From the NCBI GenBank assembly GCA_964521715.1, contig CAZFSS010000022.1, forward strand, positions 1-61,812: DNA of 61,812 nt, in the 5' to 3' direction. Below are positions 34,387-41,419 of this stretch, in pieces. This stretch comes from DAOVRD01 sp964521715. Lineage in GTDB: Bacteria; Planctomycetota; Brocadiia; SM23-32. Below the pieces are notes generated by a model. It was not told the DNA's origin. It saw only the letters and a program-made list of their open reading frames with translations, and ran no database searches. Both the position numbers and the translations under genes were made by a program. The number at the start of each line of letters is the position of its first letter. Positions within the stretch are counted from its first letter, which is position 1.

Positions 34387-37191
34387 TCATTCGCGCTCTT
34401 GCTTCTTCCGAAGGCGCCGGGCCCTGGCGGCCAATGAGTCGCCGCCGCGGACAGCCTGATCGGCGCTCGTGGAGTCCGCGCCTTCCTGGACAACCCTCTC
34501 CTTGCGCACGGGCGGCCGTCCCGGGAAGTGGGTGGGCCGCCTGTCGCCGCTGCGCGTCTTCATCCCCGGCGGCGGCCCTTTGGCCGGGGCGTGCGGCGGG
34601 AGACCGCCCGTCGGCATGCTCTTCGCAAGGCGTCTGCGCAGCTCGCGATGGAACTCCCTCTTCCGCTCCGCGCGCTCGGCCGGATCGGCCGACGCCAGAC
34701 GTTCCGGCGCCTCCGCGTCAGGATACCGGGTCTCCACGTGCGGCTCAATGGGATGGAAGACCTGCGGCTCCCGCGCCCGCTCCAGCCGCCGGCGCAACGC
34801 CTGCTCCAGCCGCTGCTCGGCGCCGGCGTCGGACTCCGTCAGCGAATGGCTGTCGGGGTTGTGCAGGTTCGCGCCGTCGCCCAGCAGGCCCTCCAGGATC
34901 ATGAGGGCCGCCCTCTTGCTGGGGATGGACGCCTCTCCCCGCTCGACGTTCCAGGTGGCGTACTGCCGGAGCGGCTTGCCCACGCAGCAGGGGCAGCCGT
35001 CCTCGCAGTCGCATCTCCTGACGGCGTCCAGCACGGCCGGCACGATCTCGTCCAGCCGCTCGTACGCCTTCTCCGTGAAGCCGAGCCCGAGGGGGCAGCG
35101 CTCGTAGATGAAGATCGCGTTCCACGGGGAGTTCGCGCTGCCGATCGAGTGCGAGAAGTCGAGCGTGTCGCACGTCATGAAGGCCGGCAGCAGCATCCTG
35201 GTGGCGTACCCGATGCCGCGCAGTCCGCTGTGCGCGTCCAGGTCGGCCTTCCGAACGCGCTGCATCAGATCCTCCGGAGGAACGAGCCAGACTGCCATCG
35301 TCTCCAGCACCAGGGTCGGCAGGTCGACCGGGTGCCGCGAGACGGCGTCCAGCGTGTAGAAGTGGACCTTCTCGTACATCCCCGTGTTGAAGTACGCCGT
35401 CACCTCGCCCCAGTATGCCATGCCGGCGCCGAACGGCTTCTCGCGCAGGCGATGGTCTATGTGGTGGACGTCCGTGCCGCCGATGGGCTGGGTATAGTAG
35501 TCCACCTCGACGCTCTTCACGGTTGCGATGTTGCGGTCGAGGTCCAGCTTCAGGACTTCATACGTGTCGCCCAGGTGCATGTAGATAGCGTGCGGGTGGA
35601 CGATCGGCGGCGCGTCGAACTTGTTGACCTGGCCCAGCACCTCACCGGTGTCTGCATCCTCGATCAGGACGTCCGCGTCGGCGTAGTCCCGCAGGGATAC
35701 CTCGTGCTGGGGCGTCTCGGCGGCGGCGTGGTACCACAGGTCGCCGACGCGCTTCACCTTCAGGTTGTCTTCGAGCACCCGGAGGACCATTTCCGTGTGC
35801 GGCCCGAAGCCCGCCAGCTCTGCACTGCCCAGCGGGAGCTCGTGCGTCGCGCAACGCAGGTGGCCCATCAGGACGAAGGGGTTGTCGGCGTCCAGCACGC
35901 CTTCCTCGATCGGCCGGCCGAACAGGTATTCGGGGTGCGTCATCACGTATTGGTTGATGCTCGTGTCCAGGCCGACCAGCAGCACGAGGGCGTCTCGCTC
36001 CTGGCGCCCCGCCCTCCCCGACTGCTGCAAGAAGGACGCCAGCGTCCCCGGGTATCCCACCAGTATGCTGGCGTCCAGGCCGCCGACGTCGATGCCGAGC
36101 TCGAGGGCGCGCGTGGCGCTCACTCCCAGCAGCTCTCCGCTGAACAGGCGTCGCTCGATCTCCCGTCGCTCCTGCGCGCGGTATCCTCCGCGGTACGGCG
36201 TCACCTTCCCGGCAAGGTGCGGCGCCGTCCGCTGGAGCGTCTCGCAGACGTAACGGTGGATCATCTCGGCCGTCATCTTGGCCTTGGAGAAGGTGATGGT
36301 GGGCACGCCGCGCTGGACGAGCATCGCCATCAGCTCGTGCGCCTCGACGTTGGCGCTGCGGCGGGACCGCCAGATGGTGCCGCGCACGCGGGGCGGATTC
36401 CAGAAGACGAACGTCCGCCTCCCTCGCGGGCTGCCATCGTCGTCCACGAGCGCCATCTCCTTGCCCGTTACGCCCTCGGCGAGTTCGCGCGGGTTCCCGA
36501 CCGTCGCCGAGCACGCCACCACCTGCGGCTCCGAGCCGTAATGCCGGCAGACGCGGAAGAAACGGCGGAACAGGTTGGCCGCGTTCGAGCCGAAGATGCC
36601 GCTGTAGACGTGGATCTCGTCGACCACGAGCAGCTTCAGCTTTGACAGGAAGTCCGCCCACCGCGCGTGCTGCGGAAGCAGCGCCGCGTGCAGCATGTCC
36701 GGGTTGGAAAAGACGGCCGAGGCGTGATCCCGCAGCTTGCGCCTCAACGCCGACGGCGTGTCCCCGTCGTAGACGCCGGCCAGCGCTTCCCCGATGCCGG
36801 CTGCGTCGAGGGCAGCGCCGAATCCCTTGAACTGGTCCTGGCTGAGTGCCTTGGTGGGGAAGAGCAGCAGGGCCCGAGCGCCCGGGTCCGCCAGCAGGGC
36901 CTCTATGATCGGGACGACGTAGCAGAGTGACTTCCCGGACGCCGTGCCGGTGACCACCAGGACGTTCTTCCCGTCCCGGACCAAATCGAGGGCCTCGGCC
37001 TGATGCGTGTAGAGCCGCTCGATTCCGCGGCTGCGGAGCACGGCCCGGGCGGGCGCCGAAAGCGGCTGCGCAGGCTCGGCGAAGCGCGACTCACGCGCCT
37101 CCACCTCGCGCACGTAGACGATCTGGTCCCGGTAATCGAGCGACGACCGGATCTCGTTCAGGAATCCTTCAACGTCCAATGCGTCAGCCAC
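34387..37191 (-). CDS. MrfA-type DEAH/DUF1998 repair helicase, upstream copy
   Basis: A 934-residue paralogue of the next gene, with RLYTHQAEAL, TGTASGKS, DEIHVY, CSATV and QQSGRAGRQ, and the metal-site cysteines in CDCEDGCPCCVG. It differs by a 150-residue basic C-terminal extension (after about 790) rich in Arg, Glu and Pro, which its neighbour lacks. I start it at a GTG at 37191, just before the LDVEGFLNEIRSS segment; the frame is open further up into the exonuclease gene without conserved residues, and no good ribosome site is visible, so the start is uncertain by some residues. It probably acts in one pathway with the exonuclease. Confidence 0.88.
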   Translation of the reverse strand: MADALDVEGFLNEIRSSLDYRDQIVYVREVEARESRFAEPAQPLSAPARAVLRSRGIERLYTHQAEALDLVRDGKNVLVVTGTASGKSLCYVVPIIEALLADPGARALLLFPTKALSQDQFKGFGAALDAAGIGEALAGVYDGDTPSALRRKLRDHASAVFSNPDMLHAALLPQHARWADFLSKLKLLVVDEIHVYSGIFGSNAANLFRRFFRVCRHYGSEPQVVACSATVGNPRELAEGVTGKEMALVDDDGSPRGRRTFVFWNPPRVRGTIWRSRRSANVEAHELMAMLVQRGVPTITFSKAKMTAEMIHRYVCETLQRTAPHLAGKVTPYRGGYRAQERREIERRLFSGELLGVSATRALELGIDVGGLDASILVGYPGTLASFLQQSGRAGRQERDALVLLVGLDTSINQYVMTHPEYLFGRPIEEGVLDADNPFVLMGHLRCATHELPLGSAELAGFGPHTEMVLRVLEDNLKVKRVGDLWYHAAAETPQHEVSLRDYADADVLIEDADTGEVLGQVNKFDAPPIVHPHAIYMHLGDTYEVLKLDLDRNIATVKSVEVDYYTQPIGGTDVHHIDHRLREKPFGAGMAYWGEVTAYFNTGMYEKVHFYTLDAVSRHPVDLPTLVLETMAVWLVPPEDLMQRVRKADLDAHSGLRGIGYATRMLLPAFMTCDTLDFSHSIGSANSPWNAIFIYERCPLGLGFTEKAYERLDEIVPAVLDAVRRCDCEDGCPCCVGKPLRQYATWNVERGEASIPSKRAALMILEGLLGDGANLHNPDSHSLTESDAGAEQRLEQALRRRLERAREPQVFHPIEPHVETRYPDAEAPERLASADPAERAERKREFHRELRRRLAKSMPTGGLPPHAPAKGPPPGMKTRSGDRRPTHFPGRPPVRKERVVQEGADSTSADQAVRGGDSLAARARRLRKKQERE

Positions 37192-37232
37192 GAGGTCACA
37201 GGATCGGTGTTCGCACGAAGCCCGCCGCCCGC

Positions 37233-38174
37233 TCACTCGCCGGACGGCAGGCGCAACAGCAGTTCCGCCAACGTCAACAGGTCGCGCACGTTGTGCTCGA
37301 GTATGTCCACGATCTCCGCGGCGTTTCCCGTGCGCACGAAGGCGTGGTAGGCATCCGGTATCTCCCACCCGGGGATGTCGCCGTGGCGGGTGCGGCCGCA
37401 GACGTAGCTCTCCAGCGTTTGCAGCTTGCAGTCGGGCAAGGCGTGCCGCCACGCGCGGCGGCATTCTTGCAGCAGGTCCAGGTGCGGAAGGTCGACGCTG
37501 AACGGCATGCCGTTGGCCGCCGCCCGCACGCGGACATAGGGCAGGTCGAAGGTTTTCCCATTGAACGACACCAGCAACCGCCTGCTGGAAACCGCGTCCA
37601 AGAACAGAGATATGACCGCCCTCTCCTCAGAGTAGTCCCGGGCGAAGAACTGCCGGATCACCAGGCCGCCGTCCTCCAAAGACATCGTGCCGATCAGGAA
37701 CAAAGGCGTGCCCGCAAGGCCGGTGCTCTCCAGGTCCATGAACATCAGGTCGGAGGGAGAGAGATCGGGCGAGCCGCAAAGCTCGACCAGGCGACGCCGC
37801 ACGCCCGACTCGGCGCGCGCCAGGGATTGACAGAAGCTCCGGCACAAGGCCGCCCAATCCTCGCCTCTTTGCGCGGGGCACCGGACGATGCCGTATGCTC
37901 GCCCCACGCCGGGCACGACGATGTCCTCCCCCTGCACTGCCTCCGCCAGAACGACGTGCCGGCCGAGGACGCGCCTGCGTTCGGCACCCGCGCTTACACG
38001 GGGGATGTCGCGGCGGTACTGGATGGCCTCGGCGGAGGGCTCCTGCTTCTCACGGCGCGTCTTGCGCAGTTTCCGGCGCACTTCCTCGACGTCCGCTGCG
38101 CGCTCGGCCCGGCGCGGCACCGGCCCGCGGTTCAGTGCGTCGAGCCTCTTTCGGGAATCCTTGGGATCGCCCAC
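37233..38174 (-). CDS. MrfB-like DEDD exonuclease (RNase H-like fold)
   Basis: A 313-residue protein of the YprB/MrfB family. After a basic N-terminus, the exonuclease fold shows motif I FMDLESTGLAG (Asp-x-Glu), motif II SFNGKTFDLPYV and motif III EHNVRDLLTLAELL (Asp), giving the four acidic metal ligands. PDCKLQTLESYVCGR is also typical. In Bacillus subtilis the mrfA-mrfB pair repairs mitomycin damage independently of UvrABC; here two mrfA copies follow in the same direction. The Bacillus protein also carries a TPR C-terminus, which this shorter version lacks. Confidence 0.85.
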   Translation of the reverse strand: MGDPKDSRKRLDALNRGPVPRRAERAADVEEVRRKLRKTRREKQEPSAEAIQYRRDIPRVSAGAERRRVLGRHVVLAEAVQGEDIVVPGVGRAYGIVRCPAQRGEDWAALCRSFCQSLARAESGVRRRLVELCGSPDLSPSDLMFMDLESTGLAGTPLFLIGTMSLEDGGLVIRQFFARDYSEERAVISLFLDAVSSRRLLVSFNGKTFDLPYVRVRAAANGMPFSVDLPHLDLLQECRRAWRHALPDCKLQTLESYVCGRTRHGDIPGWEIPDAYHAFVRTGNAAEIVDILEHNVRDLLTLAELLLRLPSGE

Positions 38175-38210
38175 CGTGCCTGCTCCTCTGTGCCGCCGGA
38201 CGCACGCCCT

Positions 38211-38738
38211 TCACCGGCCGAGAGAACGGATGAGGTCCAGGTCGAGCACGCCCTTCTGCCCCCATCCGCGGCGCCCGGCCGCTATCTTGGGCCGGAACTC
38301 CTCATAAAGCCCGTAGGCCGCTTCCTCGAGCTCATCCGGCCCGAACGACTCGGCCAGCTCCACCATCGCCTCGCGGACGGCCGGCAAGTCGTCGCCGAAC
38401 TTGCCTTCCAGGTACTTGTGCACGGCGGCCGGGTCGACGGTCTGATCCTTGACGCAGCCGCGTATGCCGTCCTGCGTGTTCTTGGCCGGCACTCCCCTGC
38501 CGCAGAGCTCAATCCAGAAGTCTTCCCCCAGCCCGACCTTCTTAGGCGTCAGGCCTCCTGCGCCTTTAGGCGGTCCGTAGATGCCCAGCATCCGGCCCTT
38601 GGACTGCGCGTTCAGCCCGGCGAGCACCTTCCCGAGCGTCAGCGCCGTGTCCGGCTCGTAACCGATCCGCTCCGCTACGACGGCCGCCCAAAGCGTCAGC
38701 ACCGGCGCGCGGTTGATCATCACGGTGTTCCCCGCCAT
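38211..38738 (-). CDS. Conserved hypothetical protein
   Basis: A 175-residue cytoplasmic protein I recognise only as a widespread uncharacterised family. Its opening MAGNTVMINRAPVLTLWAAV and the segment ALTLGKVLAGLNAQSKGRM look highly conserved. A charged helical C-terminus ends GQKGVLDLDLIRSLGR. AAGGAGG eight bases before the ATG at 38738 sets the start; an in-frame ATG at 38798 is less likely. It is 36 bases upstream of the MrfB-like gene, so it may be the first gene of that repair operon. No function can be given. Confidence 0.75.
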   Translation of the reverse strand: MAGNTVMINRAPVLTLWAAVVAERIGYEPDTALTLGKVLAGLNAQSKGRMLGIYGPPKGAGGLTPKKVGLGEDFWIELCGRGVPAKNTQDGIRGCVKDQTVDPAAVHKYLEGKFGDDLPAVREAMVELAESFGPDELEEAAYGLYEEFRPKIAAGRRGWGQKGVLDLDLIRSLGR

Positions 38739-38769
38739 CTGCCCGTCCTCCTTCCGCTGCGCCCCGGCC

Positions 38770-38798
38770 TTGTGACGAGGCTCCCGATAGGCTACCAT
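38770..38798 (+). promoter_or_regulatory. Possible promoter of the second URO-D gene
   Basis: TTGTGA (38770-38775) and TACCAT (38793-38798), 17-base spacer, 32 bases before the ATG at 38831. Confidence 0.5.
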
Positions 38799-38830
38799 CC
38801 TCCGGCCACTTGGGGCAAGGATCGAGAGCC

Positions 38831-39901
38831 ATGCGCCGGATGACGATGCGGGACCGAATACTGGCCGTGCTGCGAGGAAGGGAGCTCGACCGCGTCCCGT
38901 TCGTTCAGTACGACGGCCTGGCCGCGCCCAACGCGGAGATATGGTCCGTCGTCGGGCGGGACGACATGGGCCTGCTGCGGTGGACCGCCGTCCACAGGCT
39001 GGAATGTCGTGAATGCTCCTTTGAGACCGCCAGGATGGAGCGCAGGGGAATCCGGGGCATTCGCCGGACCCTTCACACGCCCGCCGGCCAGCTCACGGAG
39101 GAAGTCCTCTACCAGCCCGAGCTCGGCGCGCCGGCCATCCGGGAGCATTTCGTGAAGGAGCCCCGGGACTATGTGCCCTTGATCGCCTACCTGCGCGACG
39201 TCGCAGTCTGCGAAGACATCGAGCGGCTGCTGCGAGACGATCGGGAGCTGGGCGACGACGGCCTTCCTCACGTCGCGCTGGAGCGCACGCCGTTCCAGCA
39301 ATTGTGGGTGCAGTGGGTCTCCCTCGAGGACCTCTGCGTGCACATGGTCGAGTGCCCGGAGCTCGTCGAGCAGTGCATCCGGCTGATGGGCGACATCCTG
39401 CGGCGCATATTCGAGGTCGTACGCAAGGCACCCGTGCCCTACGTGGTGTTCCCGGACAACATCACGGCGCCCGTCATCGGCGAGAGGTACTTCCGCCAGT
39501 ACTGCGTGCCGTTCTACAACGAGCTGGCCGACATGCTGGCGGATGCGGACGTGCCGGTGTTCGTTCACATGGACGGGGACCTGCGTCCGCTGTGGCAAGC
39601 CATCGGCGAGTCAGGCGTGCGGGGGTTGGACTCGCTCTCGCCCCCGCCGGATAACGACACGAGCGTGGCACGGGCCGTAAGCATGTGGCCGGAGATGCGG
39701 GTGTTCGTGAACTTCCCCTCTTCCGTGCATCTGGCCTTGCCGGAAGAGGTGTACCGTCGGGCAGCAGAGATCCTGGCCGAGGGCGCCGAGTCAGGCCGTT
39801 TGCAGATCCAAGTCTCGGAGAACGTCCCGCCCGGCGTGTGGCGGAGGAGCTTCCCCGAGATCGTCAGGGCGATCCGGGACTTCGGCGCGCCGGGCAGGTG
39901 A
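38831..39901 (+). CDS. URO-D family protein without the zinc-site cysteines
   Basis: A 356-residue URO-D superfamily protein beginning MRRMTMRDRILAVLRGRELD. The fold is recognisable (RVPFVQYDGLAAPN, PYVVFPDNITAPVIGERYF, GLDSLSPPPDND), but the metal-site segment reads VFVHMDGDL instead of HVHSCG, and no Cys occurs near the end (IQVSENVPPG). It therefore lacks the MtaA-type zinc ligands that the URO-D gene at 24761 has. HemE-type substrate Arg residues are not evident either. The reaction is unknown. The start is either this ATG or one at 38810. Confidence 0.75.
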   Translation: MRRMTMRDRILAVLRGRELDRVPFVQYDGLAAPNAEIWSVVGRDDMGLLRWTAVHRLECRECSFETARMERRGIRGIRRTLHTPAGQLTEEVLYQPELGAPAIREHFVKEPRDYVPLIAYLRDVAVCEDIERLLRDDRELGDDGLPHVALERTPFQQLWVQWVSLEDLCVHMVECPELVEQCIRLMGDILRRIFEVVRKAPVPYVVFPDNITAPVIGERYFRQYCVPFYNELADMLADADVPVFVHMDGDLRPLWQAIGESGVRGLDSLSPPPDNDTSVARAVSMWPEMRVFVNFPSSVHLALPEEVYRRAAEILAEGAESGRLQIQVSENVPPGVWRRSFPEIVRAIRDFGAPGR

Positions 39902-40005
39902 GCGCACGGGCGGCGCGGCCCTCCGCAACCGCCAGGCCCCCGCGGGAAGGATGGTTGCCGGCCTCTTCGCGGCAAGGCCTGGAGCCTGCTTTGGCGCTAC
40001 TTGCC

Positions 40006-40034
40006 TTGCAGCTTTGAATCGGCAGTGCTATACT
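40006..40034 (+). promoter_or_regulatory. Promoter of the HSDR_N-RAMA gene
   Basis: TTGCAG (40006-40011) and TATACT (40029-40034) with a 17-base spacer. It lies about 160 bases upstream of the ATG; the leader between them shows no clear fold. The rest of the 295-base gap (39902-40196) is featureless. Confidence 0.65.
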
Positions 40035-40196
40035 CCCGTGGCGCAGGACGCGGTCCCTCCGACGATGTATGCGGGGCTATGCGAGGGGCGGGCATGCCGC
40101 GCGGCCCGCCCGCAGAGAACGATCGGCGAGGGATAGCGTCCGATTCACAGCAAGCAAATACGCCCCGAGCCCACTGGAGAGGCAAGGGTCATTACA

Positions 40197-41309
40197 ATGA
40201 AGGGGGTGGACATGGCAAAGGGCAAGGTGAGCAAAGCGCAGAAGGCAGCGATCCGCGACGCGCGGAACCTGATCTCGGAGATCGAGAGGAAGGATGCCAA
40301 CGAAGCGGAAACGCGGCAGCGCGTCGAGCGAGTATTCGAGCGTGTGATGGGCTACGATGCCCTCCGTTTCCTCTCGCGGGAACGCGCGGTGCACGGAACC
40401 GGCGACACGGAGCACGTCGACTTCGCGATCCAGGTCGACGCTGCTGCAGACGCGCTACCCGTGATGATGGTTGAACTGAAGCGCGTGGGTCTTGATCTCG
40501 CCACGAGGCACCTGAAGCAGGCTTCACGCTACGCAATCGACGCCGGATGCGCATGGGTCCTGCTCACGAATGGTCGTCAGTGGCAGCTCTACCACGTCGA
40601 GTTCGGTCAGCCGCCGGTGACGAAGCTGGTCGAGAAATGGGACCTGCAGCAGGATCCTGTGGAGGACCTGGACAGGAAGTTTGGGCTCATCAGCTACCGG
40701 AACGTGAAGCGCGGCGCGCTGGAGGCCCTGTGGGAAACCACGCAGGTTCTCGCGCCGGAGAGTCTGCTGAAAGCCATCCTGTCGCGTGAATCGACCAATG
40801 CACTGCGCCGTGTGCTCAAGCGAGAAAGCGGCGTGCGCGTCAAGGCAGACCAGATCGTTAGCGGCCTGCGCAAGATGCTCAACGAGAATGCGGCCGCTAT
40901 CCTGGAGGACGTGGAAGTCCGCCTGCCTGAAGTCCCGAAGCGGCGTGCCCGTGGGCGCGTCAGCGCCCCAGGACGTCCGTCCCTGTTGAAGGAAATGGTC
41001 CAGGCTGGTCTGCTTGAGCCTGGCGCCAGGCTTTCAGCGGAGTACGCTGGCTCCCATTACGATGCAGAGGTGGGCGCCGACGGGACCGTCATGTTTGGGG
41101 GCCAGTCCTACAAGAACCCATCAGCCGCCGGTGGGGCCGTGACGGCAAAGCGCGGCGTAAGCAACCCCAACGGCTTGACATTCTGGCACGTCTCCAGGCC
41201 TGACGGCTCTACCATCCCACTGAGCGCACTTAGGACAGAGCTACGGCGCCTGCGGCCTTGGGGCCACAAAGCCCCGCAACGCCAGGGGGATGAGGACCCA
41301 GAGCCGTAG
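40197..41309 (+). CDS. HSDR_N-type nuclease domain with RAMA modified-DNA-binding domain
   Basis: A 370-residue protein. Residues about 20-160 match the type I restriction HSDR_N (PD-(D/E)xK) fold: R45 region helix, D75 in TEHVDFAIQV and E93-L-K95 in MMVELKRVG form the metal site. Residues about 260-335 match RAMA (LLKEMVQAGLLEPGARL, GTVMFGGQSYKNPSAAG, GLTFWHV), a domain predicted to read modified DNA or to be coupled to restriction systems. No methylase or specificity subunit is adjacent, so it stands alone. A modification-dependent nuclease or a chromosomal DNA-modification reader is inferred. The ATG at 40212 is an alternative start. Base composition is slightly less GC-rich than its neighbours by eye. 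Confidence 0.78.
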   Translation: MKGVDMAKGKVSKAQKAAIRDARNLISEIERKDANEAETRQRVERVFERVMGYDALRFLSRERAVHGTGDTEHVDFAIQVDAAADALPVMMVELKRVGLDLATRHLKQASRYAIDAGCAWVLLTNGRQWQLYHVEFGQPPVTKLVEKWDLQQDPVEDLDRKFGLISYRNVKRGALEALWETTQVLAPESLLKAILSRESTNALRRVLKRESGVRVKADQIVSGLRKMLNENAAAILEDVEVRLPEVPKRRARGRVSAPGRPSLLKEMVQAGLLEPGARLSAEYAGSHYDAEVGADGTVMFGGQSYKNPSAAGGAVTAKRGVSNPNGLTFWHVSRPDGSTIPLSALRTELRRLRPWGHKAPQRQGDEDPEP

Positions 41310-41419
41310 AATTCCGCTGGGAGTCCCTTCGAATCACAGAGCTGTCCTGCTCTGCTCCGGCCGCTGCAAGAAGGGCAGACTCGTCACGGCAACTGCGATG
41401 GCGATCTGCCACATTTCAT

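Noticed and set aside
32158..34437. Plus-strand open frame of about 759 codons
   Set aside because: It is antisense to an intact DUF1998 helicase whose motifs are all in place, and its translation resembles no protein family.
34528..36645. Plus-strand open frame of about 705 codons
   Set aside because: Antisense shadow of the second helicase.
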